Assembly: GCF_001422375.1 (NCBI RefSeq)
Contig: NZ_LMMU01000001.1
Location: forward strand, 1,796,178 to 1,860,177
Length of the DNA stretch: 64,000 nt
Direction: 5' to 3'
DNA from: Methylobacterium sp. Leaf99
Lineage (GTDB): Bacteria; Pseudomonadota; Alphaproteobacteria; Rhizobiales; Beijerinckiaceae
The notes beneath the pieces are model-generated. The model was not told the DNA's origin and did no database searches. It saw only the letters and a program-made list of their open reading frames with translations. This document shows, piece after piece, positions 11,930 through 23,228 of the stretch. Every line of letters starts with the position of its first letter. The first letter of the stretch is position 1. The position numbers and the translations under genes were made by a program.

Positions 11930-12829
11930 ATGCCCATCACCCCCGCCCTCCTGCGCACGAGCGCACGCACCAGCGCCCTGGCGCTGATCCTGGCCACGCC
12001 CCTGGCCGGCGTTCACGCGCAGCAGCCCGCCGCCCCCGCGCCGACGGCAGCCGTCGTGGCGCCCGAGACGGTGGTGGCGAAGGTGAACGGCGCCCCGATC
12101 ACCCAGGGCGACCTCGCCATCGCGTCGGACGATCCGGCCCTGTCCCTGCCGGGCGTGGACGACGCTCAGAAGAAGAACCTCCTGGTCGACTACATGGTCG
12201 ACCTCAAGGTCGGCGCCCAGGCCGCCGACGCGGCCAAGGTGGCCGAGACGCCGGAGTTCCAGCGCAAGCTCGCCTATTTTCGCGATAAGCTTCTCCTCGA
12301 TGAATACCTCGAGCGCGAGGCCAAGAAGGCGGTGACGCCGGAGGCCGCCAAGGCTCTCTACGAGCAGACCGTGAAGGCGATGAAGCCGGACGAGGAGGTT
12401 CATGCCCGCCACATCCTCGTCGACAACGAGGACGACGCGAAGAAGATCGCCGCGCGGATCAAGGGCGGCGAGGACTTCGCCAAGGTCGCGGGCGAGGCCT
12501 CGAAGGACCCGGGCTCGAAGGCCGAGGGCGGCGATCTCGGCTGGTTCACCAAGGAGCGCATGGTCGCCCCCTTCGCCGAGGCGGCGTTCAAGCTCAGCGC
12601 CGGTCAGGTCTCGGACCCGATCAAGACCCAGTTCGGCTGGCACGTGATCAAGGTCGAGGAGAAGCGGGTGAAGCCGGTACCGACCTTCGCCGAGATGAAG
12701 GAGCAGGTCGAGCAGTACATCACCCGCAAGACCCAGCAGGATCTCATCCTCAAGCTGCGCGAGGCCGCCAAGGTCGAGCGCACGGCCGCCGCCCCGGCCG
12801 AGCCGAAGGCCGAGCCCAAGAAGCCCTGA
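11930..12829 (+). CDS. Periplasmic parvulin-type peptidyl-prolyl cis-trans isomerase
   Basis: Start at ATG 11930, with GAAGGA seven bases upstream; the 299-residue product begins with a signal peptide (residues 1-30, ending AGVHAQ). A SurA-N-like chaperone region (about 45-140, beginning VVAKVNGAPITQGDL) precedes the rotamase domain. That domain starts at about 155 with EVHARHILVDNEDDA and includes GGDLGWFTKERMVAPFAEA and the closing FGWHVIKVEEKR. It catalyses proline isomerisation and helps fold exported proteins. The C-terminus is a Lys/Pro/Ala tail. Related alphaproteobacterial proteins are called PrsA- or PpiC-like. The fold and location are secure; its clients are not known. Confidence 0.92.
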   Translation: MPITPALLRTSARTSALALILATPLAGVHAQQPAAPAPTAAVVAPETVVAKVNGAPITQGDLAIASDDPALSLPGVDDAQKKNLLVDYMVDLKVGAQAADAAKVAETPEFQRKLAYFRDKLLLDEYLEREAKKAVTPEAAKALYEQTVKAMKPDEEVHARHILVDNEDDAKKIAARIKGGEDFAKVAGEASKDPGSKAEGGDLGWFTKERMVAPFAEAAFKLSAGQVSDPIKTQFGWHVIKVEEKRVKPVPTFAEMKEQVEQYITRKTQQDLILKLREAAKVERTAAAPAEPKAEPKKP

Positions 12830-12831
12830 GG

Positions 12832-12858
12832 CGGAGGGTCCCGAAGCGGCGCCCTCCG
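12832..12858 (+). terminator. Candidate terminator after the isomerase gene
   Basis: A 7-bp perfect stem (cggaggg 12832-12838, ccctccg 12852-12858) with a 13-nt loop starts two bases after the TGA. The sequence further downstream is G-rich, then somewhat T-rich (cgcttgtttgtgg), but no uninterrupted U-tract is present. Confidence 0.5.
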
Positions 12859-12938
12859 ATTCACGGGGGGCGCTTGTTTGTGGTTGCGCTTGCCCCCCGG
12901 ATCGGCTGTGACTGCGGCCGTCGAATCGAGGGGGCAGC

Positions 12939-13499
12939 ATGTCGGGTGGTCACGGTGGCGGTGGGAGTTCCAACAAGCGCGTGGCGCTGCTGATCTCGGT
13001 GCTGGCGCTGTTCCTGGCGCTCGCAGAGACCCTGGCCAAGGGTGCGCAGACGGAGGCGCTCAGCGCCAACGTCGAATCGTCGAACCAGTGGGCCTACTTC
13101 CAGGCCCGCACCATCCGCGGCACGATTCTCAAGACCGCCGACGAGACCCTGGCCCTGCTGCCGCCGGATGCCGCGAATTCGGAAGCGATCAAGGCCAAGC
13201 GCGCCGAGTGGGCCAAGACCATGGCCCGCTGGGACAGCGAGCCCACCACCGGCGAGGGGCGCAAGGAACTCAGCGAGAAGGCCCGGCACGCCCAGGAGGT
13301 CCGCGACAAGGCGCTCCACCGCTACCACCATTACGAGTTCGGCTCGGCGGCCTTCCAAATCGGCATCGTGCTGGCCTCGGCCGAGGTGATCACCGGCATC
13401 TCGGCCCTGGTCTTCGGCGGTGCCTTCATCGGCCTCGCCGGGTTGGCCATGCTCGGCTTCGGCCTCTACGCCCCGCACGTGCTGCCGTTTTTCCACTGA
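12939..13499 (+). CDS. DUF4337-family membrane protein
   Basis: The 186-residue protein starts with a Gly-rich segment (MSGGHGGGGSSNKR), then a membrane helix (about 15-32, VALLISVLALFLALAETLA). A soluble helical section of about 90 residues follows, then two more helices at about 135-180 (FQIGIVLASAEVITGISALV and IGLAGLAMLGFGLY). This order and the NVESSNQWAYFQARTIRG stretch match the DUF4337 family of small inner-membrane proteins. Their function is unknown. A GGGGG sequence just before the ATG serves as ribosome binding site. It is followed 87 bp downstream by a PsiE-like membrane gene on the same strand and may form a small membrane-protein operon with it. Confidence 0.82.
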   Translation: MSGGHGGGGSSNKRVALLISVLALFLALAETLAKGAQTEALSANVESSNQWAYFQARTIRGTILKTADETLALLPPDAANSEAIKAKRAEWAKTMARWDSEPTTGEGRKELSEKARHAQEVRDKALHRYHHYEFGSAAFQIGIVLASAEVITGISALVFGGAFIGLAGLAMLGFGLYAPHVLPFFH

Positions 13500-13586
13500 C
13501 GCCCGGGCCACTCGACAGCGCGCCGCTTTGCCTGCCTAATCCGTCCTGCGACCGGTGATCGAACCCGGCGCCGGGGTGGATACGCC

Positions 13587-14093
13587 ATGGCGGACGACGC
13601 GGACGGGGAAAGCCGGCTCACGCGGGCCTCGGGCTTTCTGTTCATGCACACGGAGCACGCGGTCTACGCCGTGCTCGGGGTGCTGCTGGCGGCGACGGCG
13701 ATCCTGGCGCTCGTCGACGCCACCGGCCTCCTCGTCGGGGCGATCCGCGAACTCGGCGGATCGGCCAAGCTCCTCGAGATCGTCGACCGGCTCCTGTTTC
13801 TGCTGATGCTGGTGGAGATCCTGCACACGGTGCGGGTCTCCATGCGCTCGGGCAAGCTCACCTGCGAGCCGTTCCTCATCGTCGGGCTCATCGCCTCGAT
13901 CCGGCGGGTGCTGGTGATCACCCTGCAATCGTCCGAGGTGATGCACGGTCCGCTGACGCCGGAGCGCGAGGCGCTGTTTCGCGCCTCGATGATCGAGCTC
14001 GGCGTGCTCGCCGGGCTCATCCTCGTCATGGTGCTGTCGATCTTCCTCCTGCACCGCGCCCGCGACGACCAGCAGGTGGCGGGGCAGGAATAG
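13587..14093 (+). CDS. PsiE-like (phosphate-starvation-inducible E family) membrane protein
   Basis: The 168-residue product has four hydrophobic helices: AVYAVLGVLLAATAILALV, LLEIVDRLLFLLMLVEILHT, FLIVGLIASIRRVLVITL and MIELGVLAGLILVMVLSIFL. The arrangement, with EILHTVR and the short basic loop between helices 2 and 3, fits the PsiE family. In E. coli, psiE is induced by phosphate starvation and cAMP-CRP; the biochemical role is unknown. No Pho box was recognised upstream. The gene ends 4 bp before the convergent tex gene, so the two 3' ends almost touch. Confidence 0.8.
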   Translation: MADDADGESRLTRASGFLFMHTEHAVYAVLGVLLAATAILALVDATGLLVGAIRELGGSAKLLEIVDRLLFLLMLVEILHTVRVSMRSGKLTCEPFLIVGLIASIRRVLVITLQSSEVMHGPLTPEREALFRASMIELGVLAGLILVMVLSIFLLHRARDDQQVAGQE

Positions 14094-14097
14094 GCGC

Positions 14098-16416
14098 TCA
14101 GCGCCGCTGCTTGGATTCTGCCGCCCGACGCAGAGCTTCGGCCATGGCGCCGCCGGGTTCCCCTCCGGCCTTCGGCGGCGGAGCCGACTGCATCCGTGCC
14201 GGTGCCGGGGACTCCGCGCGCCGGCCGGGGCGGGCGCCTTCCCCATCGTCCGAGCGCATGGAGAGGGCGATGCGCTTGCGGCCCGGATCGACCTCGACGA
14301 CGCGCACCTGCACCACGTCGCCGGGTTTGACCACGTCGCGCGGGTCCTTCACGAAGCGGTCGGCCAGCACCGAGATGTGCACCAGCCCGTCCTGGTGCAC
14401 GCCGATATCCACGAAGGCGCCGAAGGCGGCGACGTTGGTGACCACGCCCTCGAGGCGCATGCCGGGCTTGAGGTCGGTGATCTTTTCCACGCCGTCCTGA
14501 AAGGTGGCCGTGCGGAAGGCCGGGCGCGGATCGCGGCCGGGCTTCTCCAACTCCAAGAGAATGTCGGTGACCGTGGGCAGGCCGAAGGTCGCGTCGGTGA
14601 ATTTCTTCGGGTCGAGGCCGCGCAGCGTGCCCGCATTGCCGATAACCGCCTGGATCGGCTGGCCGGTGGCGGCGAGAATCCGGCGCACCACCGGGTAGGC
14701 CTCCGGGTGGACGCCGGACGCGTCGAGGGGGTCGGCCCCGTCGCGGATGCGCAGGAAGCCGGCGGCGAGCTCGTAGGCCTTCGGCCCGAGGCCGGCGACC
14801 TTCTTGAGGGCGACCCGGCTGCGGAACGGGCCGTGGGCATCGCGGTGGACGACGATGTTGGACGCCACCCGCTCGGTGAGGCCGGACACCCGGGCGAGCA
14901 GGGGCGCGGAGGCGGTGTTCACGTCGACGCCGACCCCGTTCACGCAATCCTCCACCACGGCATCGAGGGAGCGGGACAGCTTTCCCTCCGCCAGATCGTG
15001 CTGGTACTGCCCGACGCCGATGGCCTTCGGCTCGATCTTCACGAGTTCGGCGAGCGGGTCCTGCAGGCGCCGGGCGATGGAGACGGCGCCGCGGATCGAC
15101 ACGTCGAGGTCGGGCAGTTCGGCGCTGGCATAGGCCGAGGCCGAGTAGACCGAGGCGCCGGCCTCCGAGACCATCACCTTGGTGAGCTTGAGTTCGGGCT
15201 GCTTGGCGATGAGTTCGGCGGCGAGCTTGTCGGTCTCGCGCGAGGCGGTGCCGTTGCCGATGGCGACGAGGTCGACCCCGTGCGCCCGGCACAGCTTCGC
15301 CAGGGCCATCAGGGCGCCGTTCCAGTCCCGGCGCGGCTCGTGCGGATAGATCGTGTCCGTGGCCACCACCTTGCCGGTGGCATCGACCACGGCGACCTTC
15401 ACGCCCGTGCGAAAACCCGGATCGAGGCCGAGGGTCGGGCGGGCGCCGGCCGGTGCGGCGAGCAGCAGGTCGCGCAGGTTGCCGGCGAACACCCCGACCG
15501 CACCGGCCTCGGCCACGGCCCAGAGGCGGGCGCGCAGATCCGTGTCGATGCTGGGCTTGAGCTTCGTTCGCCACGTCCGGCGCATGGTCTCCATGAGGAA
15601 CGCGTCGCCCGGTCGGCCGCCGTCGCGCACGCCGAAGGTTTTTGCGATGCGCAGTTCCTGCGCGGAGGGTTGGCCCTTGGCCGGCGCGTCGCCCACGGCA
15701 TCGGTCAGGTCGAGGTCGAGCACCTCCTCCTTCTCACCCCGGAACAGGGCGAGGATGCGGTGCGAGGGCAGGCGGGTCAGGGGCTCGGTAAACTCGAAAT
15801 AGTCGGCGAATTTTTCACCCGCCGCCGCCTTGCCCTTCTTCACCGTGGCGACCATGCGGCCGCGCTGCCAGCCGGTCTCGCGCAAGGACCCAACCAGCTC
15901 CGGATCCTCGCTGAAGCGCTCCATGAGGATCGCGCGTGCCCCTTCCAGGGCGGCGTCCGCATCGGCGACGCCCTTGCCCGCATCAATATAAGACTTGGCC
16001 GCCGCCTCCGGCGCCTGGTCGGGCCGGGCCAGGACGGCCTCCGCCAGGGGCCCGAGTCCGGCCTCGCGGGCGATCTGCGCCTTGGTGCGGCGCTTGAGCT
16101 TGAACGGCAGGTAGAGGTCCTCCAGCCGCGCCTTGGTGTCGGCGGCGAGGATGCGGGCACGCAGGGGCCCGTCGAGCTTGCCCTGGGCCTCGATGCTCTC
16201 CAGCACCGCCGCGCGCCGCGCCTCCAGCTCGCGGAGATACGACAGGCGCTCCTCGAGGGTGCGCAGCTGCGTGTCGTCGAGGGTGCCGGTGACTTCCTTG
16301 CGGTAGCGCGCCACGAACGGGACCGTGGCGCCCCCGTCGAGAAGGTCGACGGCGGCCTTCACCTGCCACTCGGCCACGCCGAGTTCGGCGGCGAGGATTG
16401 CGTTGATGGCGGCCAT
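14098..16416 (-). CDS. tex: Tex family RNA-binding transcription accessory protein
   Basis: Cytosolic nucleic-acid-binding protein of 772 residues, the usual Tex length. In order it has the N-terminal helical Tex domain ([20 protein letters not shown] onward) with the conserved [13 protein letters not shown] YqgF-like RNase H fold starts at about 325 ([20 protein letters not shown]), followed by helix-hairpin-helix motifs near 500-560 ([15 protein letters not shown]). A C-terminal S1 RNA-binding domain at about 650-720 contains [20 protein letters not shown] and [18 protein letters not shown]. Tex is linked to transcription elongation fidelity and virulence-gene expression. The Arg/Pro-rich tail after S1 is variable. 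Start [14 protein letters not shown] is standard. Confidence 0.96.
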   Translation of the reverse strand: MAAINAILAAELGVAEWQVKAAVDLLDGGATVPFVARYRKEVTGTLDDTQLRTLEERLSYLRELEARRAAVLESIEAQGKLDGPLRARILAADTKARLEDLYLPFKLKRRTKAQIAREAGLGPLAEAVLARPDQAPEAAAKSYIDAGKGVADADAALEGARAILMERFSEDPELVGSLRETGWQRGRMVATVKKGKAAAGEKFADYFEFTEPLTRLPSHRILALFRGEKEEVLDLDLTDAVGDAPAKGQPSAQELRIAKTFGVRDGGRPGDAFLMETMRRTWRTKLKPSIDTDLRARLWAVAEAGAVGVFAGNLRDLLLAAPAGARPTLGLDPGFRTGVKVAVVDATGKVVATDTIYPHEPRRDWNGALMALAKLCRAHGVDLVAIGNGTASRETDKLAAELIAKQPELKLTKVMVSEAGASVYSASAYASAELPDLDVSIRGAVSIARRLQDPLAELVKIEPKAIGVGQYQHDLAEGKLSRSLDAVVEDCVNGVGVDVNTASAPLLARVSGLTERVASNIVVHRDAHGPFRSRVALKKVAGLGPKAYELAAGFLRIRDGADPLDASGVHPEAYPVVRRILAATGQPIQAVIGNAGTLRGLDPKKFTDATFGLPTVTDILLELEKPGRDPRPAFRTATFQDGVEKITDLKPGMRLEGVVTNVAAFGAFVDIGVHQDGLVHISVLADRFVKDPRDVVKPGDVVQVRVVEVDPGRKRIALSMRSDDGEGARPGRRAESPAPARMQSAPPPKAGGEPGGAMAEALRRAAESKQRR

Positions 16417-16550
16417 GCAGCGTCTCCCGGTGGGGCCGGGGTGTCTACAGGGCGCCGCGCCGGGCGGTCAAACCGCCCACGCTATCCTGGACAACGCCGC
16501 GATCCCGGCAGACACTTTCGTCCAACAACAAACGCTTTGGGGAGGTCGTC

Positions 16551-17663
16551 ATGAAGCTCGGGCTTGGGCTCGCCGTGCTGTGGCTCGCGCTCACGGGGGC
16601 AGCCGCGGCGGAACCTCCGACGTTCCAGGTCGATCCGGCCTGGCCTAAAACCCTGCCGAACAACTGGATCATGGGTCAGGCCTCCGGCGTCGCCGTGGAT
16701 GCCGAGGACCACATCTGGGTGGTGCAGCGCCCCCGCACCCTCACCGACGACGAGAAGGCCGCGAGCCTCACCCCTCCGCGCACCAAGTGCTGCGTGCCGG
16801 CCCCGCCGGTGCTGGTGTTCGATCAGGCCGGCAGCCTGATCCGGTCCTGGGGCGGCCCGGGGGAGGGCTACGACTGGCCGCAGAACGAGCACGGCATCCA
16901 CATCGATCACAAGGGCTTCGTCTGGCTCGCCGGAAACGGCGAGCAGGACGGGCTGATCCTGAAGTTCACGCCGGAGGGCAAGTTCGTCCTGCAGATCGGC
17001 AAACAGGGTCCGCAGACCAACAGCCTCGACACCACCCGTCTCGGCCGGCCCGCCGCCATGCAGGTGGACCCGGAGACCAACGAACTTTACGTGGCTGACG
17101 GCTACTACAACCACCGGGTCATCGTGTTCGACGCCGAGACCGGCGCGTTCAAGCGGATGTGGGGCGCCTACGGCAAGCCACCGACGGACGAGGCCCTGCC
17201 GCCCTACGATCCGGCCGCCGCCCCGGCCCAGCAGTTCCGCAATCCCGTCCACTGCGTGCAGATCGCCCGCGACGGCCTCGTCTACATCTGCGACCGCGCC
17301 AACGACCGGGTGCAAGTGTTTCACAAGGACGGTCGCTTCGTGAAGGAGTTCTTCGTCGAGAAGAACACCCGCGCCAATGGCTCGGTCTGGGAACTCGCCC
17401 TGTGGCCCGACGCCGAGCAGACCTACCTCCTTAACGCCGACGGCGCCAACAACGAGGTCCGCACCTTGAAGCGCGATACCGGCGAAGTGGTCGGCGCCTT
17501 CGGCCGCAACGGCCGCATGGCCGGCGATTTCCACTGGGTCCACAACCTCGCTATCGATTCGAAGGGCAACGTCTTCACCACGGAGGTGGACACCGGCAAG
17601 CGCGCCCAGAAGTTCGTGTTTCGAGGCGACACGGTCCTGCGCAAGCGCGCCCCAGCCCCCTGA
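16551..17663 (+). CDS. Secreted NHL-repeat beta-propeller protein
   Basis: The 370-residue product follows a strong GGAGG five bases before the ATG. It has a classical signal peptide, MKLGLGLAVLWLALTGAAAA, cleaved near residue 20. The rest is a six-bladed propeller of NHL type. Repeats include ASGVAVDAEDHIWVVQR, HGIHIDHKGFVWLAGNG, AAMQVDPETNELYVADGYYN and HCVQIARDGLVYICDRANDR. It resembles proteins annotated as peptidyl-alpha-hydroxyglycine lyase-like, but the copper and zinc ligands needed for that chemistry cannot be assigned here. A periplasmic binding or sensory role is more cautious. It ends against the convergent opgG-type gene, with a shared hairpin between them. Confidence 0.85.
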   Translation: MKLGLGLAVLWLALTGAAAAEPPTFQVDPAWPKTLPNNWIMGQASGVAVDAEDHIWVVQRPRTLTDDEKAASLTPPRTKCCVPAPPVLVFDQAGSLIRSWGGPGEGYDWPQNEHGIHIDHKGFVWLAGNGEQDGLILKFTPEGKFVLQIGKQGPQTNSLDTTRLGRPAAMQVDPETNELYVADGYYNHRVIVFDAETGAFKRMWGAYGKPPTDEALPPYDPAAAPAQQFRNPVHCVQIARDGLVYICDRANDRVQVFHKDGRFVKEFFVEKNTRANGSVWELALWPDAEQTYLLNADGANNEVRTLKRDTGEVVGAFGRNGRMAGDFHWVHNLAIDSKGNVFTTEVDTGKRAQKFVFRGDTVLRKRAPAP

Positions 17664-17665
17664 CC

Positions 17666-17689
17666 CGCGGCGGCCTTCAGGCCGCCGCG
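17666..17689. terminator. Shared hairpin between the convergent NHL and OpgG-type genes
   Basis: Perfect 10-bp GC stem (17666-17675 with 17680-17689) and a ttca loop (17676-17679). The loop contains the stop codon of the minus-strand gene, so the hairpin covers its last codons. It is symmetric and could end transcripts from both sides, though no T-tract follows. Confidence 0.6.
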
Positions 17690-19344
17690 TCCCAGGTCTC
17701 CGTGATCGCCCGGCCCTCGCCGAGCAGGCGGGCGCGCAGCACCACGTCGCCGGGCGGCCGGGTGGCGGGCGGGCGCCACTCGACGTAGAGGCGCCAGCCC
17801 CCGGTCTGGGGCACGAACTCGATGAACGGGTCCACCAGGGTACCGGCGCTCGCCGAGATGTCGGCGGTGAGGGCGGAGGCCGGGTCGCGCGGCAGGCCGG
17901 GGCCTTCGAAATCGATCGTGTAGAGGCGCCGGCCCGGGCTCGGTGGTGTCGTCGGGCGCAGGCGCTCGGCCGAGCCGACGCGGGTCGAGACCACGCGGGC
18001 CAGGGTCCCCGGTACGACGCCCGTGGGCTCCGCGCCCACCGTGGTCAGGGTGTAGCGCGGGGACAGGACCGTTCCCGCCGTGACGGGAGCGGCCGGCACG
18101 AAGGCCGCCACGATGTTGTCCATGTACTCCTCGCGCGACGGGATCTCGAAGAGTTGCACGGCGCCGGCCCCGAACCCCGCTTCCGGGGTCACCCACAGGC
18201 CCGGCCGGAGTTCGTGACGGGCCTGGACGTCGAGATAGGCGCCGAAATTCCGCTCGCGCTGGAGCAGCCCGAACCCGTCGAGGGGATCGACGGCGAAGGC
18301 CGAGACCTGCGGGTCACGGCGCCCGTTCACCAGGGGCCGCCACATCCGGTCGCCCCGCGTCGCCACGGCGAGGCCGTCGGAATCGTGGACCTGGGGCCGG
18401 AAATCGTCGAAGGGCTCGGCGCCCGGCGCGCCCGGCCCGTTCTGCCCGTGCAGGAACATGCTGGTGAGGGGCGCCAGCCCGAGGCGGTCGATGGCGGTTC
18501 GGGGGTGGAGGGCGGCTTCGACCCGCATGATGGAGGGATCGCCCGGCGCCACGACGAAGCGGTAGGCCCCCGTCAGGCTCGGCGATTCGAGGAGCGCCAG
18601 CACGTCGATGGTGCGGGCGTCGTCCTTCGGTTCGCAGATCCAGAACGCGGTGAAGTCCGGAAATTCCTCCGCGCCCGGTCCGCCCGTGCGGATGGCCGCG
18701 CCCCGCGCCGACAGGCCGTATTCCTGGCCCTTGCCGCGCAGGCGGAAATACGAGGCCCCGAGGAAGACGAGGAATTCTTCCTGCGTGTCCGGCCGGGAAC
18801 CGTCGAAGGCGTAGTGCAGGCGAAAGCCCGCGAAGCCAAGGTCGGCCGGGAAGGATTGCCCCTGCAGGGTTGGGCCGAGGTCGAACAGATCCGAGCCGTA
18901 GGCGATGGGTCTGGCGGGGCCGTCGGCCGGTTGCAGGTAGAGGTCCACCCGTTTCGCCTGCAGGAAGCCGCGATGGAACAGCTGGGCCGAGAAGTGGGCG
19001 CCCAGGCGCGGGCTCGCCGCGGGGCGGAAGGTGATCGCCCGGTAGGCATCGTAGGTCAGGGCCTTGAGGGCGGGCGGCAGGTCGTCGGGATGCGGCCGGT
19101 AGGGCGCCGCCGCGAGCGCCTTCGCCCGCTCGGCGAGATCGGCGAAGGTCATGGGCGTCGCCCGGTCGGGGAGGGGGGCGGCCAGCGTTCGGACGGCATT
19201 CATATCGGTGATACTAGGCAGGAGCATGCCCGTGGCCGCGCCGAGCGTCTGAAGGGCTTGCCGCCGCGAGACGGGGCCGGTCTGCCCGTTCCCGTCCCCA
19301 CCGTTGCCATCGCCCATCGTGTGCCTGTCCCCGTGATCGGGCAT
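17677..19344 (-). CDS. opgG: Glucan biosynthesis protein of the OpgG/OpgD (MdoG) family
   Basis: Periplasmic protein that shapes the osmoregulated periplasmic glucan backbone made by OpgH. The 555-residue product starts at ATG 19344, with GGGGAG seven bases upstream; a second ATG nine codons later is less well supported. Residues 26-40 hold a Tat-type signal (SRRQALQTLGAATGML), so export of a folded protein is likely, as known for OpgD. Family features include FADLAERAKALAAAPYRPHP, YDAYRAITFRP, the LGASYFRLRGKGQEYGLSAR region and the terminal beta-sandwich. OpgG and OpgD are hard to tell apart by eye; the Tat motif favours OpgD and the pairing with opgH favours OpgG. It is transcribed divergently from opgH across 35 bp. 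Confidence 0.93.
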   Translation of the reverse strand: MPDHGDRHTMGDGNGGDGNGQTGPVSRRQALQTLGAATGMLLPSITDMNAVRTLAAPLPDRATPMTFADLAERAKALAAAPYRPHPDDLPPALKALTYDAYRAITFRPAASPRLGAHFSAQLFHRGFLQAKRVDLYLQPADGPARPIAYGSDLFDLGPTLQGQSFPADLGFAGFRLHYAFDGSRPDTQEEFLVFLGASYFRLRGKGQEYGLSARGAAIRTGGPGAEEFPDFTAFWICEPKDDARTIDVLALLESPSLTGAYRFVVAPGDPSIMRVEAALHPRTAIDRLGLAPLTSMFLHGQNGPGAPGAEPFDDFRPQVHDSDGLAVATRGDRMWRPLVNGRRDPQVSAFAVDPLDGFGLLQRERNFGAYLDVQARHELRPGLWVTPEAGFGAGAVQLFEIPSREEYMDNIVAAFVPAAPVTAGTVLSPRYTLTTVGAEPTGVVPGTLARVVSTRVGSAERLRPTTPPSPGRRLYTIDFEGPGLPRDPASALTADISASAGTLVDPFIEFVPQTGGWRLYVEWRPPATRPPGDVVLRARLLGEGRAITETWDAAA

Positions 19345-19379
19345 CGCTCGGCTCCCCTCGCACGAGAGTCCCGCGTCCC

Positions 19380-21269
<1,890 letters not shown>

Positions 21270-21276
21270 GCGCGCC

Positions 21277-21693
21277 TCACTGCGCCGGCTTGCCGAGCAC
21301 CTCGATGGGGTCCGTGCGCTGGCTCGGACCCGGCTCCTTGGTGACGCTGTCGCCCCCCTGCTTGCCGTTCGACTTCAGGCCCGTGCCGCTGGCGAGTTCG
21401 AGGCAGGTCACCATCTCGACGTAGGAGGGAAACCCGCCGGCCTCGAACTGCTTCTCGCACTGGCGCTTGGCCGCCGGGGTGAACTCGCCCCAGCGGCGCT
21501 TGACCTCGTCATGGGCCGAACGTTCCGAACGCAGGCAACCGTCCTGGCTCGCGTTGTCGTTGACGCCGGCCGAGGCGGCGGACTTGCAGGTCTGCTCGAT
21601 GTCGAGATTCGGCGGGCCGTCCGCCGCCAGGACGGGGGCTCCCATCAGCAGCAGGGCCGCGAGTCCGGTCAGCAGGGATTGGGTATTCGTCAT
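21277..21693 (-). CDS. Small secreted protein, unknown function
   Basis: Start placed at ATG 21693, where the signal peptide MTNTQSLLTGLAALLLMGAP (to about residue 24, ALAADG) begins; the longer frame upstream has no protein character. The mature protein of about 114 residues is hydrophilic. It has four cysteines in pairs (IEQTCKSAAS, SQDGCLRSE, KRQCEKQFE, VTCLELASG), suggesting two disulfides in the periplasm. Similar short proteins with the DIEQTCKSA and FPSYVEMVTCLEL motifs are common in Methylobacterium-type genomes, but no function is known. It lies 73 bp downstream of the PLP enzyme gene on the same strand. Confidence 0.75.
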   Translation of the reverse strand: MTNTQSLLTGLAALLLMGAPVLAADGPPNLDIEQTCKSAASAGVNDNASQDGCLRSERSAHDEVKRRWGEFTPAAKRQCEKQFEAGGFPSYVEMVTCLELASGTGLKSNGKQGGDSVTKEPGPSQRTDPIEVLGKPAQ

Positions 21694-21766
21694 CGCCGGT
21701 CTTTCAGGGTGATCTCTGACCAACAACGCGATGCCCTGCCATTGGCCCCCTGCAGGGTTGAGAAAA

Positions 21767-22945
21767 TCACGGCACGGCCGGCGCATCTCCCCCGCGCAGG
21801 GCGTCGTCGAGATCCCCGAACAGATCGTCGACATCCTCGATCCCCACGGACAGGCGCAGGAGATCGGGCGGGCAGGGCGAGCCCGGCCCCTCGACGGAGG
21901 CCCGGTGCTCGATGAGGCTCTCGACGCCGCCCAGCGACGTCGCCCGCTTCCACAGGCGTACCCGGGCGGCGGCGGCGATGGCCGCCTGCTCGCCCGCCGC
22001 GACCCGGATCGACAGCATGAAGCCGAAGCCGCCCGCCATCTGGCGCGCGGCCACCGCGTGGCCGGGATCGTCGGGCAGGCCCGGATAGAGCACGGCACGC
22101 ACCGCGGGATGCGCCTGGAAGCGCCGGGCGAGGTCTGCGGCCGCGGCCGATTGGGCGGCGGCCCGGAGGGGCAGAGTGCGCAGGGACCGCATCAGCAGGT
22201 AGGCCTCGAACGGCCCCAGGATGGCGCCGCCCCCGGCGCGGATCGTGACGAGCCGCGCCCAGAACGCGTCCGCCTCGGCCCCGGCGAGGACGCCCGCGAC
22301 CACGTCCGAATGCCCGTTGAGGATTTTTGTGGCCGAATGCATCACGATGTCGGCCCCCAGGGTCAGGGGCCGGGTGTGAATCGGCGAGGCGGCGGTGGAA
22401 TCCACCGCGAGCCGCGCCCCGGCCGCGTGGGCAAGGCGCGCGGCGGCGGCGATGTCGGTGACGGTCCAGAGCGGGTTGCCCGGCGTTTCGATCCAGACGA
22501 GCTTCGTCGTGCCCGGACGCAGGGCGGCGCGCAGGGCATCGAGGTCGTCCATGGCGACGAAGTCGATGGCGATCCGCCGGCGGGGCATCTCGTCGCGGAG
22601 CCAGCGTTTCAGGGCCCAGTACATGACGGTGGGGGCGAGTACGTGGTCGCCGGGCTCCAGGGCCGTGAAAACCGCCGTGGCCGCCGCCATGCCGGAGCCG
22701 AACAGCAGCGCCCCGGCCGGGGCGTCCTCCAGCATGGCGATGACGGCCTCGGCCTCGCGCACGGTGGCGTTGTCGGGCCGGGCATAGGAGAAGCCCGAGG
22801 CATAGCCGTTGTCGGGATCGCGCAGGAAGGTGGTGGAGACGTGGAGCGGGGCCACCACCGCCCGGGTCACGGGCTCGATCCGCCCCATGGCCTGGGCCGC
22901 GAGGCTGCGGGCGCGGAAAGGGCGGGGGGCGGTGTCGTCCGGCAT
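21767..22945 (-). CDS. Cystathionine gamma-synthase/beta-lyase family PLP enzyme
   Basis: This 392-residue protein is a fold-type I PLP enzyme of the Cys/Met metabolism family. The cofactor lysine is K207 in MHSATKILNGHSD. Other family features are YARPDNATVREAEAVIAMLE (about 54-73), the phosphate-binding FGSGMAAATAVF, and DSTAASPI, where the family Asp pairs with the pyridine nitrogen. Members catalyse gamma-replacement or beta/gamma-elimination on cystathionine, O-acylhomoserine or methionine. The exact reaction cannot be fixed by eye, so metB, metC and metZ all remain possible. It sits alone with a small secreted protein downstream. Confidence 0.88.
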   Translation of the reverse strand: MPDDTAPRPFRARSLAAQAMGRIEPVTRAVVAPLHVSTTFLRDPDNGYASGFSYARPDNATVREAEAVIAMLEDAPAGALLFGSGMAAATAVFTALEPGDHVLAPTVMYWALKRWLRDEMPRRRIAIDFVAMDDLDALRAALRPGTTKLVWIETPGNPLWTVTDIAAAARLAHAAGARLAVDSTAASPIHTRPLTLGADIVMHSATKILNGHSDVVAGVLAGAEADAFWARLVTIRAGGGAILGPFEAYLLMRSLRTLPLRAAAQSAAAADLARRFQAHPAVRAVLYPGLPDDPGHAVAARQMAGGFGFMLSIRVAAGEQAAIAAAARVRLWKRATSLGGVESLIEHRASVEGPGSPCPPDLLRLSVGIEDVDDLFGDLDDALRGGDAPAVP

Positions 22946-23143
22946 GAGGTCCCTCCGTTTTCGTCAGGTCTGGGAAGGTCCGTAAAGGGCCCCGCGAAGC
23001 CGCCCTGGCGACGACACCGGCCCCGTGACCCAGACCCGTCGCACGGTCCGGGCCGGGGGGCTGGCCTCATGAAACCATGGCTGATCGAACAGCGTTCCGA
23101 TGCCAGCCTCCGAAGCACGGGCACCCCGGCAGCCTTCCCGGCG

Positions 23144-23194
23144 GACCAGAGATCTTGGCCGACCAGAGATCTTGGCCGACGAGAGACTTTGGCC
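23144..23194. repeat. Three tandem copies of a 17-bp unit upstream of tspO
   Basis: Unit gaccagagatcttggcc occurs at 23144-23160 and 23161-23177 without change, then with two changes at 23178-23194. The array ends 34 bp before the tspO start, so it lies in the leader or promoter. It is AT-richer than the surroundings, and each unit contains agatct. Confidence 0.9.
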
Positions 23195-23228
23195 GCCCAG
23201 CGACAATGAAACCAGGACGTCGAGACGG

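Noticed and set aside
14377..16554. A 725-codon + strand frame opposite tex
   Set aside because: It is a shadow of tex, with no protein family features; the tex frame has full domain content.
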